Shown piece after piece: positions 1 to 4,531 of a DNA stretch of 7,009 nucleotides (position 1 is the first letter of the stretch; each line of letters starts with the position of its first letter). The notes under the pieces were generated by a model. It was not told the origin of the DNA. It did no database searches and saw only the letters and a list, made by a program, of their open reading frames with translations. Source of the stretch: Ignatzschineria sp. (GTDB lineage: Bacteria; Pseudomonadota; Gammaproteobacteria; Cardiobacteriales; Wohlfahrtiimonadaceae); contig JASLFU010000028.1 in NCBI GenBank assembly GCA_030150405.1, forward strand, positions 1 to 7,009, written 5' to 3'. The translations under genes and the position numbers were made by a program.

Positions 1-189
1 GCAGAAGCTACCCGCGGAGGCGTCAATACTCGGGAACTTAATCCCCGAACAATGGAGAGTAATCTTCAAAAAAACCTCTACTTTATCGGCGAAGTGGTGG
101 ATGTTGTAGGCTGGCTAGGGGGCTACAACTTTCAATGGGCCTGGGGCTCTGCAAACTGTTTGGTGGAGGGGTTGGATAAAAATAGTTAA
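1..189 (+). CDS. yhiN: C-terminal end of a YhiN/BaiN (HI0933-family) FAD/NAD(P)-dependent oxidoreductase, 5' end outside window
   Basis: Frame 1 is open from the first base to a TAA at 187-189 and gives 62 residues. They read as the FAD-binding C-terminal end of the HI0933/YhiN/BaiN flavoprotein family. Key segments are TRGGVNTREL at about residues 4-13, LYFIGEVVDV at about 27-36 (the GE.xD element of the flavin site), and GWLGGYNFQWAWGSA at about 37-51. This glycine- and aromatic-rich stretch is typical of the family and very close to E. coli YhiN as I remember it. The family is cytoplasmic. The E. coli member has been linked to dithiothreitol resistance, and BaiN of gut clostridia to bile-acid dehydroxylation, so the physiological substrate here is unknown. 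The protein is usually about 400 residues, so most of the gene lies upstream. No convincing terminator follows. A small AGTTAA/TTAACT hairpin overlaps the stop codon (184-198) but has no T-run. Confidence 0.9.
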   Translation, partial: AEATRGGVNTRELNPRTMESNLQKNLYFIGEVVDVVGWLGGYNFQWAWGSANCLVEGLDKNS

Positions 190-220
190 TTTTTAACTCC
201 TTACCTTATACCTAATATTA

Positions 221-249
221 CTGACGCTCTGCTGCGATCGGTCTATAAT
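221..249 (+). promoter_or_regulatory. Sigma-70-type promoter for cvfB
   Basis: CTGACG at 221-226 (four of six to TTGACA) is followed after exactly 17 bases by a perfect TATAAT at 244-249. The predicted transcription start is near 256, leaving a pyrimidine-rich leader of about 48 bases before the ATG at 304. This is the best-formed promoter in the window. It shows that cvfB can be transcribed independently of the upstream yhiN-like gene. Confidence 0.7.
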
Positions 250-303
250 GCTTCTTTCTTCTTGATCTTCTGATCCTCAATTTTATCTTTCAATAAAGGC
301 GTT

Positions 304-1185
304 ATGTCTCACAAATCTTCAAAGTCGCTTAAGCTTGGGCGCATGAATCGTCTTCATATTATTCAGAAAAACCGTATGGGGCTTATTTTGGAAGGGGATG
401 TACTTCTTCCTCGAAAAGAGATCCCCCATCATCAACCCACCGATATTGGCCATTGGGTGGAGGTTTTTGTCTATCACGATGGCAGTAACCGGCTCATCGC
501 TACGACTACAAAGCCTTATACAGAAGTGGGGAAATTTGCAGATCTTCAAGTTGTGGAGATTAATGATTTTGGCATCTTTTTTGATTGGGGCTTACCTAAG
601 GATCTTATGCTCCCCTTTAGTGAGGAGATTGGAACTCTTCATGCTGGTGATTTTGCTATTGTTTATACCTATCTTGATGAGATCTCTGGCCGAATCACCG
701 CAACTATGAAGATAGAGCAATATCTCGATCAAACGCCTGCTAAGTATAAAGAGGGGGAGGAGGTGGATCTCGTAGTAGAAAATCGTACCGATATGGGATT
801 TAAAGTGATTATTAATCATGCCCATTGGGGGTTAATCCACAATAATGAGCTCTTTCGAGAAATTCATACCGGGGAAGAGATTAAGGGCTTTATTAAACAT
901 ATTCGGGAGGATGGCAAGCTCGATGTTAGCCTTCAACCCTCTATCGCTATTCCTGAGGTTAGGGAATCTCTCGAAGAGGAAATTATGCGTAAAATTAGCG
1001 AATATGGGGGCATTTTACCCCTAAGTGATAAAAGCCCTCCCCATGAAATTAATCGTGTTTTTGGGGTGAGTAAAGGCGTCTTTAAGCGAACCATTGGTGG
1101 CCTTTTAAAAGAGGGGAAAATTATTATCGAACCTCTCGAGATTCGCTACTCTCAAGCCCATCTTAAAGAGTTAGAAAAAGAGTAG
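304..1185 (+). CDS. cvfB: CvfB-family S1-domain/winged-helix RNA-binding protein
   Basis: This 293-residue protein has the build of the CvfB/YitL family (conserved virulence factor B), whose members carry tandem S1-type OB folds and a C-terminal winged helix. An N-terminal OB-like region spans about 15-75. A clear S1 domain spans about 78-138, with VVEINDFGIFFDWGLPKDLM and a TAT strand near 132-134. Another spans about 150-212, with GEEVDLVVENRTDMGFKV, GLIHNNELF and DGKLDVSL. The winged helix runs about 225-285 and contains GILPLSDKSPPHEI and the FGVSKGVFKRTIGGLLKEGKI core. By family knowledge it is a cytoplasmic nucleic-acid-binding regulator. Its S. aureus member affects virulence-gene expression, but the target here is unknown. 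The start at 304 has AAAGG at 295-299, only four bases away. Met14 (343) is a possible later start but lacks a ribosome-binding site. The gene has its own promoter at 221-249 and ends before a hairpin at 1201-1233. Confidence 0.88.
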   Translation: MSHKSSKSLKLGRMNRLHIIQKNRMGLILEGDVLLPRKEIPHHQPTDIGHWVEVFVYHDGSNRLIATTTKPYTEVGKFADLQVVEINDFGIFFDWGLPKDLMLPFSEEIGTLHAGDFAIVYTYLDEISGRITATMKIEQYLDQTPAKYKEGEEVDLVVENRTDMGFKVIINHAHWGLIHNNELFREIHTGEEIKGFIKHIREDGKLDVSLQPSIAIPEVRESLEEEIMRKISEYGGILPLSDKSPPHEINRVFGVSKGVFKRTIGGLLKEGKIIIEPLEIRYSQAHLKELEKE

Positions 1186-1200
1186 ACATTAAAAAACTAA

Positions 1201-1233
1201 AAAGCCCCGAAAGAGTTAGCTCTTCGGGGCTTT
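1201..1233. terminator. Bidirectional intrinsic terminator between convergent cvfB and agcS
   Basis: AAAGCCCCGAAAGAG at 1201-1215 pairs with CTCTTCGGGGCTTT at 1220-1233 around a TTAG loop, with one bulged A. On the plus strand the hairpin is followed by TTTAAATTTT. On the minus strand it runs into a T-rich stretch, the complement of AAAAAACTAA at 1191-1200. It lies 15 bases past the cvfB stop and about 37 bases past the agcS stop, so it probably serves both genes. Confidence 0.85.
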
Positions 1234-1270
1234 AAATTTTAGAAAAAAGAGTAACAATCAGCGTTACTAT

Positions 1271-2662
1271 TTACTCCTCTTCCCAACACTCTGCACCTTT
1301 AAGGCCGGGGATAGAGCTTGCTTTAAAGAGGGGATCTTTCCCTGCTTTTCGCTGCTTATAGAAATCCTCCAGTACTGCAAAAGCAGTTTTACCTAAAAGA
1401 AGGATCACAAAGAGGTTAATCACCGCCATTAATCCCATAAAGAGATCAGCCATATCCCAAACAATCCCCATGCTGGCAATCGCACCCCACATCACCATAA
1501 AAAGCACAAGTAGGCGATAGAGAAGCATCCAGAGTGGATTTGCATTCATAAACTCGATATTGGTTTCTCCATAATAATAGTTCCCAATAATGGAGCTATA
1601 TGCAAAGAACATAATCGCAATTGCCACAAAATAGGGGGCCCAACTTCCAAGCTGAGACTCCATCGCATTTTGTGTTAAAACAATTCCGCTGCTTGCGCTC
1701 TCTGTATAAAGGCCAGAAAGAAGAATCATAAATGCCGTTGCCGAGCAGACGATAATCGTATCGAAAAATACGCCTAAACTTTGTACTAAACCCTGTTTTG
1801 CAGGATGAGTGACATTCGCTGTCGCCGCTGCATTTGGCACGCTTCCCATACCTGCTTCATTAGAGAATAGACCTCGACGTGCTCCTTGCATCAGTGCGGC
1901 GCCAATACCGCCACCCATAAACTCTTTAAGCCCAAAGGCATGCTCAATAATTAGCATAAACATCTCTGGCACTTTATGGATATTGATCACCATAATAAAG
2001 AGTGCAATGCCCACATAAAAGAGCGCCATTACGGGGACAATAATCTGTGTTACTTTAACGATGCGTTTAATCCCGCCAAATACAATCACCCCTGTAACCG
2101 CAACTAAAACCGCTCCGATAGCCCAAGGATTAAAACCAAAAACACTCGAAAATGATTGGCTAATGGTATTTGATTGCACCGAGTTAAAGATAAAACCAAA
2201 GGTAATGGTTAGAAGAATGGCAAAAATAACGCCCAGTTTTCGCCAGCCGAGCGCTTTTTCCATATAGTAAGCAGGGCCACCGCGGAAGGTATCCCCATCT
2301 TTAACTTTATAGACTTGTGCTAATGTACTCTCAACAAAAGCAGTAGCCATTCCGATAAGGGCGATCACCCACATCCAAAAAACAGCGCCAGGGCCACCAA
2401 TTCCAATGGCTAATGCCACTCCGGCGATATTTCCAGTTCCTACTCGGCTCGCAGCACTTATAGTAAAGGCTTGGAAAGGGGAGACACCATCCTTCCCTGC
2501 ATTTTTCTCCACCGTTAAACGAAACATCTCCCGGAAGAGACGAATCTGTACAAAACGTGTCTTAAAAGTGAAGTAAATTCCTAAGCCTAACAGCGCAGCG
2601 ATGAGAATGTAGGTCCAAATAAATCCACTTAAGGGCCCTACAAGCCACTCAATTATTCCCAT
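1271..2662 (-). CDS. agcS: AGCS-family sodium:alanine/glycine symporter
   Basis: This 463-residue integral membrane protein is of the alanine-or-glycine:cation symporter family (AGCS, TC 2.A.25; AlsT/YaaJ/AgcS), which imports small neutral amino acids with Na+ across the inner membrane. Hydrophobic segments span the length, for example about 15-33, 93-110, 143-160, 180-197, 205-226, 298-318, 342-360, 380-400 and 405-425. Family motifs are SAASRVGTGNIAGVALAIG (69-87), GGPGAVFWMW (89-98), the cytoplasmic RGGPAYYME (127-135) and QGARRGLFSNEAGMGSVPNAAA (259-280). The length is normal and the frame is intact. The ATG at 2662 is preceded by AGGGGGA (2666-2672) at a short spacing. The charged tail ends in WEEE. 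It is transcribed alone, converging on cvfB, with the terminator at 1201-1233. Alanine versus glycine preference cannot be told from sequence. Confidence 0.95.
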   Translation of the reverse strand: MGIIEWLVGPLSGFIWTYILIAALLGLGIYFTFKTRFVQIRLFREMFRLTVEKNAGKDGVSPFQAFTISAASRVGTGNIAGVALAIGIGGPGAVFWMWVIALIGMATAFVESTLAQVYKVKDGDTFRGGPAYYMEKALGWRKLGVIFAILLTITFGFIFNSVQSNTISQSFSSVFGFNPWAIGAVLVAVTGVIVFGGIKRIVKVTQIIVPVMALFYVGIALFIMVINIHKVPEMFMLIIEHAFGLKEFMGGGIGAALMQGARRGLFSNEAGMGSVPNAAATANVTHPAKQGLVQSLGVFFDTIIVCSATAFMILLSGLYTESASSGIVLTQNAMESQLGSWAPYFVAIAIMFFAYSSIIGNYYYGETNIEFMNANPLWMLLYRLLVLFMVMWGAIASMGIVWDMADLFMGLMAVINLFVILLLGKTAFAVLEDFYKQRKAGKDPLFKASSIPGLKGAECWEEE

Positions 2663-2699
2663 AAATCCCCCTGTTAATTGATTCTAAAGATAAATAGCT

Positions 2700-2721
2700 A
2701 AATTCCATTAAAACTCCATTA
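2700..2721 (-). repeat. 11-bp tandem repeat upstream of agcS
   Basis: Read on the minus strand, two abutting 11-base units occur: TAATGGAGTTT (2711-2721) and TAATGGAATTT (2700-2710). Ten of eleven positions are identical. They lie 38-59 bases before the agcS start codon. The one-helical-turn period suits a protein binding side by side on one DNA face. No known operator is recognised, and chance duplication in AT-rich DNA is possible. Confidence 0.5.
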
Positions 2722-2770
2722 TTTAAATACTCTCTTAATTCAAGCTTAAATGAACTTTATATTAAGAAAG

Positions 2771-2798
2771 ATAATGCATTAATGAATAGTTTTAACAA
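2771..2798 (-). promoter_or_regulatory. Possible agcS promoter overlapping a 10-bp palindrome
   Basis: On the minus strand TTGTTA (2793-2798, four of six) is followed after 16 bases by CATTAT (2771-2776, four of six). The -10 element overlaps the perfect palindrome TAATGCATTA (2772-2781). A competing -10, TATAAA at 2756-2761, lacks a good -35. The region 2663-2870 is very AT-rich, so promoter choice is uncertain. The leader to the agcS ATG would be about 100 bases, and I see no recognisable glycine riboswitch or other structured element in it. Confidence 0.3.
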
Positions 2799-2864
2799 TA
2801 GAGGGAATTTTTTAATTTGTCGATAAGAATCCCCCTTTAACTATCTTAAAAAATAAGAAGGCAC

Positions 2865-2889
2865 AAAAAAGCCCGCAAACGGAGCGGGC
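2865..2889 (-). terminator. Intrinsic terminator downstream of the first OsmC gene
   Basis: GCCCGC (2871-2876) and GCGGGC (2884-2889) form a six-pair GC stem around a seven-base loop. On the minus strand the stem runs directly into TTTTTT (complement of 2865-2870). It lies 32 bases past the TAG of the OsmC gene. An outer pairing of AAGAAGG (2855-2861) with CCTTCTT (2890-2896) could extend it. Confidence 0.85.
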
Positions 2890-2921
2890 CCTTCTTTTAA
2901 GAATTTATCACAGGTTTATAC

Positions 2922-3362
2922 CTATTTGATATTGATCTTAGACTGCATCTTTGGAGAGTTTTCTAATGTATCTGCAACGGGGCAGGTCTTATCTACAAAA
3001 GCGACCAGTTTTTCAATATTCTCCTTTGGAGAATCGGACTCAATATGATAGATCGAGCGGATAGCACTAAAACCAATTTTTGCCTCGGGGTTCTTTCCTA
3101 AAAAACCATCAGGATCAAACTCTCCTTCTACAGAAACTTCCACTGATTTAAGCTCTACACCATGTTGCTCAGCAAAGGAGCGGGCAACAATACATTTACA
3201 CGCCCCTAAAGCCCCCATTAACGCCTCAATCGGCGTCATGCCTTTATCGGAGCTCCCCATGCTTTTAGGTTCATCAAGAATCATGGTGTGTTGACGTGCT
3301 GACACCTCTACGCGAAGTTGATCGATCAATTTTGTATGGGCTTTATGAATTTCAATGGCCAT
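2922..3362 (-). CDS. OsmC/Ohr-family protein, probable hydroperoxide reductase (paralogue 1)
   Basis: With the start at 3362 this is a 146-residue single-domain OsmC-like protein. The family detoxifies organic hydroperoxides in the cytoplasm with a redox cysteine pair. Both expected cysteines are present: Cys55 in GALGACK on the central helix and Cys127 in the CPVADTL motif. Arg23 in SARQH is a candidate for the active-site arginine. The stretch EGEFDPDGFLG and SIYHIESDSPKENIE are typical of the OsmC-like (YhfA/SAV-type) branch. An extra Cys57 makes a CKC motif that its neighbour lacks. The frame extends upstream to a GTG at 3428. I prefer the ATG at 3362 because AAAGGAG (3368-3374) sits five bases before it and because a TATAAT box at 3433-3438 would put the transcript start inside or past the GTG. 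The product then matches the 145-residue neighbour in length. By hand alignment the two are about 40% identical. Peroxidase activity is inferred from family and cysteines. Confidence 0.88.
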   Translation of the reverse strand: MAIEIHKAHTKLIDQLRVEVSARQHTMILDEPKSMGSSDKGMTPIEALMGALGACKCIVARSFAEQHGVELKSVEVSVEGEFDPDGFLGKNPEAKIGFSAIRSIYHIESDSPKENIEKLVAFVDKTCPVADTLENSPKMQSKINIK

Positions 3363-3367
3363 CTGGG

Positions 3368-3374
3368 CTCCTTT
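3368..3374 (-). promoter_or_regulatory. Ribosome-binding site fixing the first OsmC start at 3362
   Basis: The minus-strand sequence AAAGGAG lies five bases before the ATG at 3362. This near-ideal site decides the start in favour of Met at 3362 over the longer GTG reading at 3428. Confidence 0.8.
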
Positions 3375-3432
3375 ACTTTTATCATTTTTAAAATGAGCTT
3401 CTCCCCTAAAAAAGGGCTCTTTACTCACCTTT

Positions 3433-3438
3433 ATTATA
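3433..3438 (-). promoter_or_regulatory. -10 box (TATAAT) of the first OsmC gene
   Basis: A perfect minus-strand TATAAT lies just upstream of the spurious GTG start at 3428, with an expected transcript start near 3426. The sequence about 17 bases upstream (AGGTTA) is a poor -35, so an activator or extended contacts may be needed. The leader to the ATG at 3362 would be about 64 bases. Confidence 0.5.
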
Positions 3439-3484
3439 CCTTTTTGCGTAAAATTTAACCTGAATTAATAAATTAGATAACTAC

Positions 3485-3508
3485 ATCAATAGTCGTAAAT
3501 CTATTGAT
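3485..3508. repeat. Perfect 8-bp inverted repeat between the two OsmC genes
   Basis: ATCAATAG (3485-3492) and CTATTGAT (3501-3508) are exact reverse complements around an eight-base AT-rich loop. It begins eight bases after the stop of the second OsmC gene and lies about 50 bases upstream of the -10 box of the first. No T-run follows on the minus strand, so it is a weak terminator at best. It could be an RNA 3'-end stem or a protein-binding palindrome. Confidence 0.5.
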
Positions 3509-3515
3509 TTATCCA

Positions 3516-3953
3516 TCACTCGTTAAGTTTTAGTTCAGATTCAAGCGGTGCTCCCTCTTCTATAGTGGCTGCAACAGGGCAGTGAGCATCCACATGTTGA
3601 ATTAAAGCCTCAATCTCTTCTTTAGGTGCTGAAGATTGAATATGATAAATCGTGCGGATATTACTAAAACCGATTGGAACATTGGGGGCGCCATTATAGC
3701 CTGCAGAATCAAAGTCGCCGGCAAGCTCGATCTCGATAGAATCAAAGGGGATTTTCCGCTTCATTGCCGTTGCTTTGGCTACAATTCCTTTACACGCGCC
3801 TAAAGCTCCTAAAAAACCTTCTAATGGCGTCATACCTTCATTTGTACTTATGGGTGCTGGCTCATCAAAAATAAGCTCATGCTCGCGTGCTTTTATACGC
3901 ATTCTAAATTTATCTTCTACACTCACCTTTGTGCGATAGATCTTCTTAGTCAT
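3516..3953 (-). CDS. OsmC/Ohr-family protein, probable hydroperoxide reductase (paralogue 2)
   Basis: This 145-residue OsmC-like protein is paralogous to the one encoded just downstream. Shared blocks include FDEP/LDEP, GMTP, GALGACK, IGFS, IYHI and CPVA. The expected redox pair is Cys54 (GALGACKG) and Cys125 (DAHCPVAAT), and Arg23 in KAREH is the candidate active-site arginine. The position matching the extra Cys57 of the neighbour is Gly56 here. The gene likely reduces organic or fatty-acid hydroperoxides in the cytoplasm. This is inferred from the family, since some OsmC-like branches have no proven substrate. The ATG at 3953 has AGGAGA (3958-3963) four bases upstream, so the start is secure. 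The gap to the neighbouring OsmC start region is about 150 bases and contains an inverted repeat and a separate -10 box. The two genes are therefore arranged in tandem but probably not strictly as one operon. The gene is divergent from the Tat-signal ORF at 4072. Confidence 0.88.
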   Translation of the reverse strand: MTKKIYRTKVSVEDKFRMRIKAREHELIFDEPAPISTNEGMTPLEGFLGALGACKGIVAKATAMKRKIPFDSIEIELAGDFDSAGYNGAPNVPIGFSNIRTIYHIQSSAPKEEIEALIQHVDAHCPVAATIEEGAPLESELKLNE

Positions 3954-3984
3954 GCTTTCTCCTATTTACTTATGGGTAAACAAT

Positions 3985-4014
3985 ATTATAGGCTGTAAGA
4001 TAATCTATATTCAG
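3985..4014 (-). promoter_or_regulatory. Promoter of the second OsmC gene
   Basis: On the minus strand CTGAAT (4009-4014, containing the TGA core) is followed after 18 bases by a perfect TATAAT (3985-3990), with the start expected near 3978. TTTAC (3965-3969) and GTAAA (3976-3980) form a short inverted repeat lying over the expected transcript start. It could be an operator, but it matches no OhrR or OxyR site that I can recognise. Confidence 0.5.
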
Positions 4015-4071
4015 CAAAACCACCTTATAACTTTACTAATAAAAATTGATAGAGATTAGGAGTAATGAAAG

Positions 4072-4293
4072 ATGATAAATCGCCGTGACTTTCTACGTTC
4101 ATCCGTGGTGATAGCTCTCGGGAGTTCAATGCCACTACTATCGAGCGCAAATTTTCTTCTAAACTCCTCTATACCTCAAGAGGCCACACTAGCTGAGAGT
4201 TATCACAAACAAAAGAGCGAACGCCGCGCCGACATTCGCTCTTTAGATTTTGATTCCCATGAGTTTGATTTGAGGTTTAGAAGAGAGTTATAA
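4072..4293 (+). CDS. Small protein with a twin-arginine (Tat) signal, function unknown; possibly a truncated gene
   Basis: This 73-residue ORF begins MINRRDFLRSS. Residues 3-9 (NRRDFLR) fit the Tat consensus S/T-R-R-x-F-L-K closely. A moderately hydrophobic stretch (about 12-30, VVIALGSSMPLLSSANFLL) follows, with a possible signal-peptidase site after SSA at 24-26. Only about 47 hydrophilic, charged residues remain as a mature part, ending in RFRREL. That is far shorter than usual folded Tat substrates, so this may be the front of a broken gene or a genuine mini-protein. The tail's RSLDFDSHE faintly recalls the region after the signal in DUF882/YcbK proteins, but I do not claim homology. AGGAG (4058-4062) lies nine bases before the ATG at 4072. 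Codon use is odd, with several ATA and CTA and a terminal run of AGG and AGA. No clear promoter is visible. No continuation of coding is seen after the TAA. Confidence 0.5.
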   Translation: MINRRDFLRSSVVIALGSSMPLLSSANFLLNSSIPQEATLAESYHKQKSERRADIRSLDFDSHEFDLRFRREL

Positions 4294-4318
4294 GCGTTTA
4301 TTAATTCTTAAACTATCT

Positions 4319-4338
4319 ATTAGATTAAAATATCTAAT
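4319..4338 (+). terminator. Weak AT-rich hairpin after the Tat-signal ORF
   Basis: ATTAGAT (4319-4325) pairs with ATCTAAT (4332-4338) around a six-base loop and is followed by TTTCTTAT. The stem has little GC, so termination would be inefficient. It is the only terminator-like structure 26 bases past the small ORF. Confidence 0.3.
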
Positions 4339-4463
4339 TTTCTTATAACCTCGATATTACCTTTCTTTCGAACTATTTCCATTTTGGAAACAGTTTCTCT
4401 TCTTTCTAATTCTCGCTCTTCAAAAATATTGGAAATATACTTAGAAATCGCAAGGAGTTTCAC
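4320..4463 (-). CDS. Doubtful 47-residue ORF between clpB and the Tat-signal ORF
   Basis: A minus-strand frame starts with GTG at 4463 and stays open for 47 codons to a TAA at 4320-4322. The product begins MKLLAISKYISNIF and continues as a charged, glutamate- and arginine-rich helix-like stretch (EERELERRETVSKMEIVRKK) ending in KLDILI. No good ribosome-binding site precedes the GTG and no promoter stands between it and the clpB terminator. It uses AGA arginine codons, which look rare in the neighbouring real genes. I do not recognise it. It may be a chance ORF in AT-rich DNA or a remnant. It fills most of the otherwise gene-free gap 4294-4531, which also contains small hairpins at 4376-4390 (TTTCCA/TGGAAA) and 4387-4397 (GAAAC/GTTTC). 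Confidence 0.15.
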   Translation of the reverse strand: MKLLAISKYISNIFEERELERRETVSKMEIVRKKGNIEVIRKLDILI

Positions 4464-4480
4464 TCTAAAAATCTCTGTAT

Positions 4481-4505
4481 AAAAAAACCCAGCTTTCGCC
4501 GGGCT
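4481..4505 (-). terminator. Intrinsic terminator of clpB
   Basis: On the minus strand CCCGGC and GCTGGG (4488-4503) enclose a GAAA tetraloop, flanked by A/T closing positions, and run straight into TTTTTTT (complement of 4481-4487). One pair is a G-U wobble in the minus-strand RNA but an A-C mismatch in the plus-strand RNA, which shows the orientation. It begins 27 bases past the clpB stop. Confidence 0.88.
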
Positions 4506-4531
4506 TTTATTTTTTAATTTTAAGTTTTAGG

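Noticed and set aside
184..198. Hairpin AGTTAA/TTAACT at the end of the yhiN-like gene as a terminator
   Set aside because: The six-pair stem has only one G-C pair and no T-run follows, so intrinsic termination is unlikely.
343..345. Met14 as an alternative start of cvfB
   Set aside because: Many CvfB homologues begin closer to the first OB strand, but no ribosome-binding site precedes 343, whereas AAAGG precedes the ATG at 304.
398..709. A 103-codon plus-strand frame inside cvfB
   Set aside because: It lies in a different frame inside a gene with clear S1 domains. Its hydrophobic translation is a by-product of the true codons.
2663..2870. A glycine riboswitch or other leader RNA for agcS
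   Set aside because: AGCS transporter genes are often under glycine riboswitches, so I looked for conserved paired GC-rich aptamer cores. The region is AT-rich with no such structure.
4065..4088. A seven-codon ORF (ATGAAAGAT...) overlapping the start of the Tat-signal ORF in another frame
   Set aside because: Its ATG is only two bases from the AGGAG, which is too close for efficient initiation. The ATG at 4072 fits better. A leader-peptide role cannot be supported.
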